64,000 nt of DNA from Cacajao melanocephalus (GCA_963573385.1 CAUYLG010041363.1:17831-81830), one strand, 5' to 3'. Positions 41,195 to 54,205 are shown, counted from the stretch's first letter. Program-made: numbers and translations. The notes: generated from the sequence alone by a model not told the origin.

Positions 41195-41488
41195 AGGCTG
41201 GCCACAGTGGCTCACATCTATAATCCCAGCACTTTGGAGGCTGAGGCAGGCAGATCGCACGAGCCCAGGAGTTCAAGACCATCCTGGGCAACACAGACCC
41301 CATCTCTACAAAAACATTAAAAAATCAGCTGAGTGTGGTAGTATACACTGTGGCCCCAGCTACATGGGAGGCTGACGTAAGAGGATAGCTTGAGCCCAGG
41401 AGGTCAAGGCTGCAGTGAGCCAAGATCATGCCATTGAACTCCAGCCTCATGATGTGCTGTCTCAAACAAAACAAAACAAAACAAGAAA
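41195..41488 (+). mobile_element. Alu (J-like)
   Basis: aggctggccacagtggctca to a caaaa-repeat tail; ctggaca on both sides. Confidence 0.93.
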
Positions 41489-41750
41489 ACCTGGACAATT
41501 TCTCCAGATGTGGCAGTACACAGGCTTGTATAGAAGCCAGTAGTGTCCCAGGAATGAGCCTCTCCCACATCTAGAAGCCAAAATGGATTAAACCTTTTGG
41601 ATGTGGCAAGAAGGATCAAGAGTGTTAGGAAAAAAGGAAAGAAAGTTGTACTAAAGATGACTAAACTGAAGACCTCTCACGGTTCTCTTTATTCTGAATG
41701 CAGGATGAAAGTTTATGTATAGGTGAATAATTACAATTTTCACACATGTT

Positions 41751-42044
41751 GGGCTGGGCATGGTAGCTCATGCCTGTAATCCCAGAACTCTGGGAGGCCA
41801 AGGTGGGCAGACAGATTGAGTCCAGGACTTCAAGACCAGTCTGGGCAATATAATGACACTCAATCTCTACAAAAAATTGTTTTAAAAAATTAGCCAGGCG
41901 TGGTGGTGCACGCATGTAGCCCCAGCCCAAGGCAGGAGGATCGCTGAGCCCAGAAGGTCGAGGCTGCAGTGGGCCATGATCTGTACTCCAGCCTAGGTAA
42001 CAGAGTAAGATCCTGTCTATAAAACATTTTAAAAATAAATAAAA
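41751..42044 (+). mobile_element. Alu (J-like), diverged
   Basis: gggctgggcatggtagctca to cctgtctataaaac. The second arm is shortened. Confidence 0.92.
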
Positions 42045-42439
42045 TCTTCACACTAGTTTATCTGCTCAGTGTAATAAATGGTTACTGAGAAGTCAGATGA
42101 AGTGAAAAGTTGGTTCTGTCCAACTGTTTTAAATGTCTAAGGAGTATGGGTTTAGAGAGACCATACAGAGAATCCCATCCATTTTTTTACTCAAATGTAG
42201 AGTTGCCTGAAGTCAAGCAGCTGATCAGGGATAAAGCCAATGCTCCCAAACCAGGCCTCCTGCCAGCCAACAGAGAGCTCCTTCCCCTAACGAGGTCACA
42301 CTACCCTCCTGTCCTTTTCACAGAATCTTCTAAACTTAAGACAGTCCTCCCGACCATGAGCTTGTTAAGGTTTTAACTATTAGAGAACCAATTATGGGGC
42401 TCACTCTTCTTGCATCCAAGCCCCACAACAACAACAAAA

Positions 42440-42560
42440 TATTTATTGAGAGTAAGTTCTGTCCCAGGCATTGCTCTGGGCACTGGGGATCTGGTGGAAA
42501 AGAAAACAAAGCCTCTGTCCCCATGGAGCATCCGTCACACTCTAGTAGAAGCAGATGATC
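42440..42560. repeat. Ancient L2/MIR-age repeat
   Basis: tgtcccaggcattgctctgg gcactgggga, gtccccatggagcatccgtc. Confidence 0.5.
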
Positions 42561-43179
42561 AACCGGCTAATGCATGGCACACAGCGTCAGACTGCAGAGA
42601 CAGGAGGAAGGGAAGCAAGCAGAATCCTGCAAGTACCACCAGGCCCATGTTTCTGTCCGCTCTGTTCACAAATGCAGCACCAGCACCCAGTAGGTATTTT
42701 TTGACTGAAGAAACAAAGAAAAAGAGCAGTGCTCTTTTAGATTCAAAAGTGAGGAAGATATAAAGTGATATTCAAGCAACACACACCAAAACAGTCTCAG
42801 AAACTAAGTGTAGGTTATAGAAAGTAACTGTTATCACTTTGAGAAATGGCCAATAAATGTATCACTAGTCTTTTACGCTTTGTTTTCATAGAACAGTCCA
42901 CATATAGCACAGCGAATGCCCCCAAGTAAGCACAGAGCCAATGAAGAGGCCATGCAGGCTGGCTCCGTGTCAGGCAGCCCTTCTCCCACCCCAGGTGTCT
43001 CCAGAGCCCATCAAATGCAACAGCCACAATAGCAACACACTGGCACTGACAGCTCCATAGTCACACAAACACCCTCCTCAACAAAGCCGTCACTACTGGT
43101 GGTTCTCAAACCAGAAGCTCCTGCATGGTAGCAGCCCAGCTCACTGCATCCAAAATCAAGCTCTGAGTTCCTGGAATCT

Positions 43180-43310
43180 CTATTAATAACAGTATTATTA
43201 TTACCACAGTCCCACAAAGTAGATAACAAAGTGACTTGCCCAAGGCCACGCTACCAATAGGAGGTAAAAGTTCACATTCAAACCTAGGCCTGCATGATAC
43301 AAGCTTTTAC
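43180..43310 (-). mobile_element. MIR
   Basis: gtgacttgcccaaggccacg, attcaaacctaggcctgcat. Confidence 0.75.
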
Positions 43311-43877
43311 CTTTCATATGATGGAGGACTTCAAGTAATGCTGGATAAATGCAACCGAGCTCACACACCAACACGTCACCCTGTCAAATAAGTGATTCTT
43401 CTCTGCAGAAACGCTAAGTAACCAAGCCCAAACCATGGTTTTTATGATGCCTTAGAAAGGATCTAGTGAAAAGGTTTTGCCTTCACATCACATATTCTCA
43501 TATACTGTAAATAAATCCATATTAAATCCATCTCCTGCTCTTCCAATAAACACTTCTGGGTACCTGGGAAGATGCTCAGAGCACAGTGACCCTGTGCTGC
43601 AGTGGTAGTAAGAGCTAGGTTAGTGATTCTGCCCTTCAATCCAGTAAGTGCCAGGACACTGAGGCATAGGAGCTTAATGTGAAATGCTTCTCAACTAAGT
43701 TTGCATTTAAGTTTGCATCAAGCTCTTCCCGTGAACGTTAACTATGTCACACACTCTGTGCTAGGAGCTACGCATGTGTTCTCATCAAGGGTTCTCTGTT
43801 CTGTTCACATCGTCAAACTCGAAAACTTCTTTCAGGGTTTTAGAGAATCCACATTGCCTAGATTAACATCCAATTAA

Positions 43878-44277
<400 letters not shown>

Positions 44278-45864
44278 ACTCAAATTCTTTTAGTGATTAG
44301 TTTATATTCGTGTCATTTTCCCAATAATTCCCAAAAGAAAACTTCATATACATACTTCACAAAAACTAACACACAGAGCACACTTATTTCGGGGAGGGAA
44401 CAAAAATTACTGGTTATTTTTACTAGACTACTTCCTAATTACTTATATCTATCCCTTACAACTAAACTGTGAGTCCTAGAAGGCCTATATTTAGAATCCT
44501 CAGCAACTAGCATAGTAAACAATCAAAGTGCTTTCTGAATAAATGAGCAGATGAATGAGTGACTACGTACCAGAGTGGCCCGGTTAAACATGCATTCTGC
44601 CTCAATTTAATCTAGGTAAGAACAAAACAAGCTTCTGTAAGTGGAAACGCTATCTCATTCTCCAATCTCCCTGCAAATACAGTTATATCTTTGGTTTCCA
44701 CCAAACTAGACTAGGAAGTATTTTAATACAATTCATCTGCCTGACATACAGAAAGCAGATATTTTAAACAAAATTGCATTTTAACAGTTACTTCTCTTAG
44801 TCACACTTTCCATCTGAGTTCCTAAATACCAGTGATTGTAATCTATGAACAAAAATGTGCATTATAAAAAAACCTTCACAGCTCGCTAGGGCAAAACATT
44901 CCTGTTCTTGGAAAGTAAAGTGCACATCTTTGTTAATCCATATGCCTTCTCTCAATAATACTTAAAGCCATCATGCAGGGTGAGCCAAAATAAGCATATT
45001 ACACAACGCTGCTTACGCCTATTTTTTGAGCAAAAATTTGTTTTGTTTGTTGTTACTGGGCCTCAGTTATATCAAAGCAGGAGCTAGTGTGCACCAACGT
45101 CTTACGCCCAATGGTCTGAATGCATGTAACAGTCTCACCTGACAATCATCAGACAATCAAAACCTACTTCCCCAGCATCATGCTTCCTAGAGAGGTCAAT
45201 TTTCCTCCATAAAGGAGGTGAGAAAAGAAAGAAAAGTTGGAGCAGTATAGGAGAAAGAAAAAACGGGATCAAATGGTGATCAGCTGAAGATTCGCCCCTT
45301 GAATCCATCCTGAGGAACCAAAGGGCTTTGGACCTCATTCCTTTGAAAAGTGATCTGGCGACCAGCTATCATCCTCAGCAGCTTCAGGATGAAGAATCAG
45401 GGAACAGAGCCCACACACCGCCCAACACAAGACACATCAACTCCAAGCCAGGCTGAGGGCACCGCAAGTGCCCATCCCCGTCAAGCTAAACACAGCAGCT
45501 AGAGTACAGTACTGGGTCTATCGTAGTCTGTAGCATCCAATTCCCCTAGGTGTGACCCTACTAGAAGAAAAAGCTTCTAGAAGCAGATCACCAGAGGTTA
45601 CGGTGAAACCTTAGTGCACTTACTCAACAAACGTTTACCAAGCACCATCAAAGTGCTGGCACAGGGCTAGGTGATGGAAGGGCTGCTGACAATCTCAGCA
45701 AGGAACTGAATCTGCACTTCCCATGGATCTCTATCTGTAAACCGCCAAAGTGTGCGCCCCTAAGATCATGGTCCAAAGAACACCTACCACTACTGTCTGG
45801 CCAAAAAAAAAAAAAGTCTCATTCCAGCAGAGAGCACAGACTTCCCTCCTCACTTCCAAGATAG
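44278..45864. other. Mostly unique intron
   Basis: A weak L2-like tail around 44470-44565. Nothing else recognised. Confidence 0.55.
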
Positions 45865-46020
45865 CAAACACTCACAATGAATGCCTGTGAAGTACACATT
45901 ATGTCTTCTCCTCGTTGCTTCATATGAGGAAACTAGTGCTAGAAGAAGCTAACCAAGTTGCCCAGAATTACAGTTACTAAGTAGTAAAACCAGGTTTGAA
46001 ATTCACATGTGTCCATCTGA
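45865..46020 (-). mobile_element. MIR
   Basis: atatgaggaaactagtgcta, caagttgcccagaattacag, aaaaccaggtttgaaattca. Confidence 0.75.
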
Positions 46021-46315
46021 TGACAAAGTTCTTAATCTGTCTAACATGCTCCCCTAAACTTATTGGGACCCTAACACGTGCAACCATGAAATCCTCTACT
46101 TTCCAGGGCCTGAGTTCTCTTCTCTTATTAGATTCAACCTTTGAGGTCCAAATCAAAATGCCATCCCTTTCCTTCTCCTCCCTTTCCTTGAGTCAGCACA
46201 GTGTCTGGCATATACTTAGTAAATGTTAGAGGAGTTCAAAATATACATGTCCAGAATAGGAAAATTACAGTACATTTTTTTTTGGTGAGGCATGAACATT
46301 TAAGGCACTTTGTTG

Positions 46316-46524
46316 TTGTTTGAGACAGGTTTGAGACTCCAGGCTGGGGTGCAGTGGCGTGATCACAGCGCCACCATGCCTGGCTAATTTTTGTCTTTTT
46401 TTGTAAAGATAGGGTTTCGCCATGTTTCCCAGACTGGTCTTGAACTCATGGGCTCAATCAATCTTCCTGCTTCTTCAGCCTCCCAGTATGCTAGGATTAC
46501 AGGTGTGAGCCACCACACCCAGCC
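46316..46524 (-). mobile_element. Alu with about 90-bp internal deletion
   Basis: gatcacagcg jumps straight to ccaccatgcctggctaattt. Confidence 0.9.
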
Positions 46525-47187
46525 AGTTTGATTCTCATGCATGTATGTGCATACCCAACCCTGATATGGATAAAGAATTCATAATCGAACCAGTTTAGCA
46601 TGCAAAGTGGCAACAGGACAATGGCTTCCCAGAAAACCTCTCACAAAAAAACGATCAGGAAAACAAATAATTAATGTTCTACATGCACAAGTGTTCAACC
46701 AAAATTTTGCAGCATTACTTCATACTGACAAAATACCTTCCTGGACACATGCTAAATTAAGAAAGATTATATCCTAAAAGATAAATACGTGGGTTAACAA
46801 TATTTCATCTTAGAATGTGTTTTTGGACTCATCCAGATACAGGAGTCCCCTCTTATCCACAGTTTCATTTTCCACAGTTTCCACTAACCTCAGTCCAAAA
46901 ATATTCCACAGAAAAGTCTAGAAATAAACAATTCATAAGTTTTAAACTGATCGCTGTTCTGTGTCGAGTGATGAAATCGCACACCATCCTGCTGCATCCC
47001 ATGCAGGACATGACTCCTTTCTTTGTCCCGCAGAACCACAAGGTCCATGCTCCTGCCCCTGAGTCACCTAGTAGCTGCCTAGTTTATGAGATGATTGTCC
47101 CAGTACTGAAGAGCTTGTGTTCAAGTAACCCTTATTTTTTACATAAAATGGTCTCAGAGCACAAGAGTGGTGATGCTGGCAATGCAG

Positions 47188-47285
47188 ATATGCCAAAGAG
47201 AAGTCATAAAGCACTTCCTTTAAGTAAAATGATTAAAGTCCTTGACTTAAGAAAAAATTCCTATGCTGAGGTTGCTACAACCTAA
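47188..47285 (+). pseudogene. Remnant Tigger transposase N-terminus
   Basis: Peptide MPKRSHKALPLSKMIKVLDL...KNSYAEVATT then stop. It matches the N-terminal DNA-binding region of Tigger/TIGD1-type transposases, but about four residues are missing mid-way and the frame ends soon after. The upstream open part (46815-47187) is transposon 5' UTR, not protein. Confidence 0.8.
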
Positions 47286-47434
47286 GGTAAAAGTGGGTCT
47301 TCTATTCATGAAATTGTGAAGAAAAAAATAAATTCATGCTAGCTTCGCCCTCGCACCTCAAACTGCAAAAGCTATGATTGCGGTGCATGGCAAGTGCTTA
47401 GTTATGATGGAAAAAGCAGTAAATTGTGGGAAGG

Positions 47435-47735
47435 GCCAGGCATGGTGGTTCACACCTGAAACCTCAGCTCTTTGGGAGGCCGAGGCAGGTGAATCGTTCA
47501 AGTCCAGGAGTTTGAGACTAGCCTGGAAAACATGGATAAACCTCGTCTCTATGAAAAATAGAAAAAAATGAGCTGGGCATGGTGGGGCATGCCTGTGATC
47601 CCAGTTACTCAGGAGGCTGAGGTGGGAAGATCACCTGGGACCAGGATATGGAAGCTGCAGAGAGCCATGATGGCGCCATTGCCCATCAGCCTGGGTGACA
47701 AAAGTGAAACTCTGTCTTGAATTAAAAAAAAAAAA
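47435..47735 (+). mobile_element. Alu inserted in Tigger
   Basis: Flanked by ttgtggga on both sides. Confidence 0.94.
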
Positions 47736-47994
47736 GTTGTGGGAGGAAGACATGACATGAACAGAGACATGTCATAATTGAAAGCAAATTGAGTTCAATA
47801 TTCCTTGGTTGCAGGTATCCACTGAGGGTCTTGGACATATCCCCCAAGGATAAGGGAAATACAGTATTTAGGCAAGTCTATGAAGATCAACTGTGAAAAT
47901 CTTGTCTACATCACTCCAACAAGTTGACTCGTTTTTCATCCTGACTTAATTTCTTTCCATAAACCACCCCAAAAGTAGTAGAACAGGGAAAATA

Positions 47995-48060
47995 ATTCAA
48001 CTTGGAATCGAAAAACTTCCTTTTTACCACCTATGAGGCCTTGGGAAAGTCACTTACATA
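47995..48060 (+). mobile_element. MIR, left part (split by Alu)
   Basis: tatgaggccttgggaaagtc acttac, continued after the Alu and a gap at 48385. Confidence 0.65.
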
Positions 48061-48256
48061 TGGCAAAACTTCATCTCTACAAAAAATTACTGGGGCATGG
48101 TGGTGTGCACCTTTAGTCCGAGCTACTCAGGAGACTGAGGTGGGAGATCACGTGAGCTCAGAAAGGCCAAGGCTGCAGTGAGCCATGATCAGGCCACGGA
48201 CCAGCCTGGGTGACAGCGTGAGACCTCATCTCAAAAAAACCAAACAAAACAAAAGA
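48061..48256 (+). mobile_element. 5'-truncated Alu inserted in a MIR
   Basis: Begins in the middle of the left arm (caaaacttcatctctacaaa); tail accaaacaaaacaaaa. A MIR is cut in two by it. Confidence 0.9.
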
Positions 48257-48384
48257 TGCTGCCATTACAGCGGCTTTAACAACAACAAAATGGTTTTGTG
48301 CCCCTTAGATGGGTCCAAATGGTCAGCATATAAATTGTGCTCAGTTAATGTCAGGGGAAATGGGACTCACTTCTCTTACCTTCC

Positions 48385-48500
48385 AAGAAGCTGGACCTCA
48401 ATTTCCTCATTCATAAAATAAGGAAAATGGTACTTACACCGATGGGTTATAAGAAATGATGAGTTCATGTTAGACCAGTATCTGGCATTAAGAAAGGCTA
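48385..48500 (+). mobile_element. MIR, right part
   Basis: cctcaatttcctcattcata aaataaggaa, ccagtatctggcattaagaa. Confidence 0.7.
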
Positions 48501-48769
48501 CAGAAGAGTTTGTTATTATAATCTCCCCCCACCCCCAATCACCACACATGATTTCATTCTACCCAAAATATAATGAAAGAGTAAAAAGGTCAACAATTAC
48601 AATTAAACAGATCAGCCCCCACGGGAGTGACTACGTAGCCTAGCTGCTGTCAATAACTGAATGTACTATATCTTTATGAAGTGCAGAACAGCTAATCCTC
48701 AAATCCCAACACGATGACACCAAATCTGTGCTTACCCCACACATAAGGCTTCCATACCAAAGAGTAGTT

Positions 48770-49330
48770 GCAGTGTTAAAAATGTAATTCACCACACTAA
48801 CAGGCTAAAAAAGGGAAACCATATGGTCATCTCAGTCAGTGCGGAAAAAGCATCTGATGAAATTAAACAACCATTCATGACAAAAACCCAGCAAACTAGG
48901 AACAGAAGGCAACCCACTAACAGGCAGCTACAAAGCCCTTGCTGCTAATGCCACGAGACAGAGAGGGGCTGGGAGGGTCAGGTACTCTTCTTCTGCCCCT
49001 CCAGGCTGCGGGAGGCCCACGGAACACAGTACAGCAAGAGAAAGTGGAAACAGGCAAACAGATCAGGAAGGAAGGAAGGAAGGAAGGAGGCAAACGGTGT
49101 TCACAGAAGACAAAATCATCTATGCAGAAAATGCTAGGCAATCTACAAAAAGAGTCACCAGAACCACTAAGTCAGTCAGGTTAGCAAGAGGGAAGTTTTG
49201 AGGTGTTTTATGTCGTAACTGTGGTGATTACACAACTGTACATTTGTCAGATTCATCAAAGTATGCTCTTAGGGTGAATTTCATTGCATGTAAATTATAC
49301 CACAATAAAATTGGCCAAAAAGGGAAACGA
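48770..49330 (+). mobile_element. Degenerate L1 (ORF2 pieces plus 3' UTR)
   Basis: Segments in L1 order: gtaattcaccacactaacag, then gcggaaaaagcatctgatga, then gatgac-type RT flank (atgcagaaaatgctaggcaa), then a jump to 3' UTR ending attataccacaataaaattgg. Contains a GGAA microsatellite at 49068-49092. Internal deletions are large. Confidence 0.75.
49062..49092. repeat. (GGAA)n microsatellite
   Basis: aggaaggaaggaaggaagga, about six units, inside the degenerate L1. Confidence 0.95.
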
Positions 49331-49679
49331 GCATCTTATTGCTACTGAACTCACAGGCTGAAGCCCTCAGCCTCTCCTCCCCATGCAAACACAACACTGT
49401 ACTTAGACCTGAGATCCTTCCAGGTGCTGTGTTTTTCCATCTCCAGGGAGACCTGTACACCAGAAAAGACCCTTGAGAAAGACATTTCCAGTAATACAAG
49501 GGATGGAGCAGCCTCCATAGGAGGGTGGATGAAGTGATCTGGATTCTGCACAGGCTGGTAAGACAATGCTTTTTCAAGCGGATGTGGCTGTAGCCCAGCA
49601 AAGCTGTGGACAATCTGTTTACAAAAGCCTGGAGTATTGTCAAATATCAAGAGGTTCCCCTAAGTCTAGCGCTCTAGTG

Positions 49680-49750
49680 TTACTGGTGGGGAAACTGAGG
49701 ATCCAGAAAGAGGAACTAAATTGCCCAAGAGTGTCTACCAAAGACTAGAG
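49680..49750 (-). mobile_element. MIR fragment
   Basis: ggtggggaaactgaggatcc agaaagagg, aaattgcccaagagtg. Confidence 0.6.
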
Positions 49751-50260
49751 GAGCTGAGTTTTTAAAAATAGAGCAAATACAAGGAAGCAGCATACAATCT
49801 AAACTTGTCATCTGTATGCATCATCAATAAGCCCATCTGTGTGAAGATCGGTAAGTAGCCTGTCAGGTAACAGTGTTAGTAAGTGCTCACCCTAAACTCA
49901 AACCCCAGCAGTTGGAGGCCAGAGCCATGGCTCCTCCCACACACTGATTGCCTCCCACTGTGGAAGAGAGAAAACCCAGTCCACACTCAGGAGATACACC
50001 AGCCCACTGAACCACACGCTGGAGCCACAGGTCAGACACAGAATGCCACTCACCTCTAACATCTTTGTCTCACCCTCAGGGTCTGAATCGGTTTGGAAAT
50101 CGTACTCTCAAAATCATGTGAAGAGATGGGACCATCTCACTGGTTTTCCTCAGGACAACCTCTCTCCAAATCAAAAGAAGAAACCTGGGCACCTACTGTA
50201 TACAATATACTCCACCAGGTGAGCAAGGTAAGACTCAGTTTCCTGATGGCTCAGAATCTA

Positions 50261-50568
<308 letters not shown>

Positions 50569-50778
50569 ACCAAAAAGACCAAGAGAGTACTTCCTAAGTT
50601 TCAGAAAATAGGCAGAATCATCTTAATCTCTGAATTAAAAGGTATCAAGTATGTTTTTATCTAAAATTCACAATGTAAATGAGAAGTGTCCTAATCCAGC
50701 CTCGGGAGTTGAGGCCCTGTTAAAACTTTTCCATTTTCACTTTTTGAAAAGCAAAAGTCAGAAAGCAATATCAACCAT

Positions 50779-50920
50779 CAAAATGTGTACAAAACAGGGC
50801 TTTTTAAAAACTTTTTTAAAAAAAGCTTCCACTCACTTAAGGCAGAAACAAAATGTGTACAAAACAGGGCTTTTTAAAAACTTTTTTAAAAAAAAGCTTC
50901 CACTCACTTAAGGCAGAAAC
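50779..50920. repeat. 70-bp tandem duplication (2 copies, near identical)
   Basis: aaaatgtgtacaaaacaggg ... cacttaaggcagaaac is present at 50780-50849 and again at 50850-50920. The only difference I see is one extra A in an A-run. Both copies include the inverted motif tttttaaaaacttttttaaa. Confidence 0.95.
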
Positions 50921-51344
50921 CAGTGTTTTCTCGGATTCCCATCCCCTTCCCAGCCCTCACAGCCAAGAGGTCAGAGACTTACCCGTTTTGCCTATTTCCT
51001 CAAGCCGTTCCTGCCTTCCCCTCCCCTTGGTCCTGGCCCCAACTTGGACCTTGACCTCCCTTCACTAGCCCCTGCCTGGTCCACCTACCTGTCTCCCTAC
51101 CCCAGCCTTGCCTGGTACCTACGCCAGCCTCAGCGGGGGATGTTTCTGATACTCAGATTTTGCCCTGTCCTTCTCCCATTCACTCAAAAAAGAAATAAGT
51201 AGAAGTAGACAACATACAGCACCTTTTCTCCAACACAGGAAAGGAGAAAAACAAAGGTATGAAAAAAATTTAACTGTGCTGACAATAACTGTAGTTCCAA
51301 ATTTTAAAGGCAGGGTCTTTAAAAAACAAATAAGTAAAATGCAT

Positions 51345-51405
51345 TGTGTGTGTGTCTCATACACACACACACAACCACCTACACATACATACATACATAC
51401 ATACA
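51345..51405. repeat. Compound (GT)n / (CA)n / (TACA)n microsatellite
   Basis: gtgtgtgtgt, then ctcat, then acacacacacacac, then five tacatacata-type units. The GT and CA arms are complementary. Confidence 0.93.
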
Positions 51406-51983
51406 ATAACGGGGAGTAATAGTTGCTTTTAATTTTTTTAATTTTATCAAGTTTTAATTTCCCTTTATCTCTCTGATAAAAAGTCCTCCTTTAGACATTA
51501 AGAATTTTTATACAGACAATTATAAAACTAAATTATAAATGATGTAAACTTCAAGCTCTTTACATCAGTACTAATTTTATTTTTATTAATTTTCATAACA
51601 TAAAAGATATCAAAATATATTCTCTAAAAAGTTCATCTGGCATTCAATACAGGTTAAAAAACAGAAAAAAAAATACAGGGAAGGATGAGAATATGTCAGG
51701 AGTCTAAGAGGATCAGTATTTCAACCTAACTCTTTGAAGATCTCGATGGACTTAATATACCCAAGTGGCCCGAAATCATGATCTTTATTTTGTGGCACTT
51801 GATTACCTACAGCCTCTGCTTATGAAATGTCCAAATCATCTTCATTCTGTCTAACTTACAGAGAGACTCAGACCCACCAAGAGCAGGAAACAGAGGTCCC
51901 CAAGCAGTCCAGGTGCCGAGGACACCCCTTTGTCCCTCCCTGGCCCACCCTCCAAGCCCACCATCACCTGACAGCCTTCCGAC

Positions 51984-52190
51984 CCAGGGTTTCTCAACCT
52001 TGAACCTGGACACATTTAGGGCAAGGTACCTTTGTGGTGGGTGCAGTCCTGGGCACTGTGGGATGTTTAGTAGTATCCTGGCCTCCACCCACTAGATGCC
52101 AGCAGCACCCCAGTCCCCAGTCCAGGCAGATCAAACACGACTCCAGATCTTGCCAGAAGTCCCCTGGGAGGCAAAATTGCCAGGTGGAGC
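51984..52190 (+). mobile_element. hAT-like non-autonomous DNA transposon
   Basis: cagggtttctcaacct at the left, then gggatgtttagtagtatcct, cacccactagatgccagcag and agtcccctgggaggcaaaat, a familiar small hAT-type repeat. The right inverted repeat is degraded. Confidence 0.65.
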
Positions 52191-53784
52191 AGCTCTATTT
52201 GCCCAAGCCCACTGCCCTCGCCATTCACAGGAAGGCATTATCAGCTCCATCTACCAACCAAGTTCTCCCGGTTCTACCCTCAGGGTTCAGACGTCTGCAA
52301 CACAGAAGGCTGTCCGCTTCTTACACGTCACACAGCTGCCAGGCCATACGGCTCACTCTGTCCTACCCAGCCCCACACCCCGGCTGTCGGCCACTCCTAG
52401 CTCTGAGACCTGGTCTAAACTCCCCTGCCTCCCCACACTGCTGCAGCAGCTCACATGCCTCAGCTCCAGTTCTCCCTCCTCCATTTCTCTTTATTTCACT
52501 CCCTTCACTCCCTAATGTATTGGGCTCTCCAATCAGCCGGCCAAGAGGCCTCAGGCCATACAAGACAGAACTGCTGCAGGATGATTTACACATCCGGCCT
52601 CTGCTGGAATGAGCAATATCCGAACTCTGTGAGTGAAATAACAGCAAGCCACGGGGAGAATCAGAGCCTTGCAAAGGGAAGGGCCAGGGTGCCACATACC
52701 AGGGCTGGTCCCTGAGAGGCAAGGTCGCCTTGGCTATTTCTTCTAAAGAAAGCAACTCTGCCCAGGGGGAGCTGGCACAAGCTCCATTCCTGCCACACTA
52801 GCACACAGGACGACCGGCCATCTGTGTGGTCCAAAAGGTCATCTAACTCATCAGGTTCAAAACTACAGGCCCCATCTCTAACTCGATTAATTCTTCCATT
52901 AGTCATTCTGAAGCCACACACAGATCACCACCTACAACAGGACAGGAAAAACTCCAGTTGGCACACGTCAGGTGAGGACAGTGAAACACGGCACTTGGAG
53001 AAATTCAGCTCGTCTGGAGACACAGGTGAGAGGCAGGGCAAGCAGAGGGCAGGGCCGTCTACTCCTTGCACCATTCATCATTAGGACTCAACTCCATGCC
53101 ATTCTCAAATTCCTCTCTTATCACTTCCCCAAACAGGATGTGTTCAATTGGTGAGTCATGAAAAATAGGGTATTTCTAGAAAACCACTGGAAGGAAGGTG
53201 TGGGAGAACATTTCTAAAGAGAGAGAACAAAAAGACAATATGCAAACCTACTGAAGCATTCACAAGGCCGGAAGTGGGCTCCTGGCTGGGCCCCTGTGCA
53301 CTGGCCCCAGAGTGGCTGACCAGACTTTATTCTACCTCCCCCCAGCTCAATTCAACAGTCCAACCGACTAGACACCTGAGTAAATCCACCTTCCTGCACC
53401 TTAGCTCTACCTACTCATCTACTCAAACCTGGGCTTTTAAACTGATTAAAGACAGCCCAGCTTCTGGATCCACACAATGGGGATAGTGCCCACTTCCCCG
53501 GTGGCGGTCAAGTCCCGGATGTCCGGTATGTTCCCCTCCCCAGTCTTTCATGACAATGTCCCAGCTGCCCTAGCAGGAAGTGATCTCTCCCTGCTTCTGA
53601 GCTCCTCCTCACTGTTATCAAGGCCCCTGGAAGGCCACGCACCGCCATTACCTTGCTCTGGTGCAATCTGTGTGCAGTCGCCTCTCCCTCCACTAGCCAG
53701 AGCCCTGGCCACGCGACAGGCCCTGGCTAAATGTTCTCCCCAGGTTTTCTCGCTGAATTCTCACACCAGCCCTGTCTCCATGCA
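52191..53784. other. Unique intron, GC-richer
   Basis: A 192-codon plus-strand open frame (52034-52612) starts inside a transposon remnant and shows no domain; treated as chance. Confidence 0.5.
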
Positions 53785-53843
53785 GTCTGGTTATTACTAC
53801 TTCCCATTTTACAGATTAGGAACCTCAAGCTTAGGAAGTTGAG
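53785..53843 (-). mobile_element. MIR, left part (split)
   Basis: ttattactacttcccatttt acagattagg, the antisense of the MIR core. Continues at 54113. Confidence 0.8.
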
Positions 53844-54112
53844 AGGCAGCACAAATAGCGTCATGAAGAGAAGTGAACTCAAGAGCCAGAGTACCTGGGT
53901 TTTGCAACTTCTCTGCTCAGTGACTCAGGGAACGTTGCTTCACCTCTGTGAACCATTCCCCTCTTCTTTAAACATGGGGATGATGACAGTACCTAGCCAC
54001 AGGGTTGTTGTGAGGATTAAATCCATTTAACATGTATTAAGCACTTACGGCCTGGCACACAGTAAGTACAATATAAGTGTTTGTTAAACATAAATGAGTA
54101 AATGAGCATATT
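53844..54112 (+). mobile_element. MIR nested in an older MIR
   Basis: Nearly full-length: gtgaactcaagagccagagt, cctctgtgaaccattcc, gggttgttgtgaggattaaa, gcctggcacacagtaagtac. Confidence 0.88.
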
Positions 54113-54205
54113 TGCCCATGGCCACACAGGTATCAATTAGCAAAACCAATATCTGAGTCCAGGTCCAGCTGGCTTCAAAGCAGATGCTCTAATCACTACA
54201 CAGGC
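54113..54205 (-). mobile_element. MIR, right part (split)
   Basis: tgcccatggccacacaggta ... tctgagtccaggtccagctg ... gatgctctaatcactacaca continues the antisense MIR started at 53785. Confidence 0.8.

Larger units (their letters stand above)
46840..47864 (+). mobile_element. Tigger DNA transposon (TcMar-Tigger), internally deleted, with an Alu insert
   Basis: Bounded by TA dinucleotides at 46838-46839 and 47865-47866. Terminal inverted repeats are visible: caggagtcccctcttatcc on the left against ctgtatttcccttatcc read from the right end. The inside still encodes a piece of Tigger transposase N-terminus, MPKRSHKALPLS...IKVLDL...KNSYAEVA, the centromere-protein-B-like helix-turn-helix region (about 47188-47285), then frameshift and stop. 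The catalytic DDE part is absent. An AluS/J-like copy sits at 47435-47735. A long-dead element from before the simian radiation. Confidence 0.9.

Noticed and set aside
46815..47187. Upstream part of a 156-codon frame taken as protein
   Set aside because: This is non-coding 5' sequence of the Tigger transposon; only the last part from 47188 is transposase.
51345..51405. CRISPR-like repeat
   Set aside because: Simple dinucleotide/tetranucleotide microsatellite in primate DNA; no spacers.
52034..52612. 192-codon open frame on the plus strand
   Set aside because: Starts within a hAT-like transposon remnant and shows no protein features.
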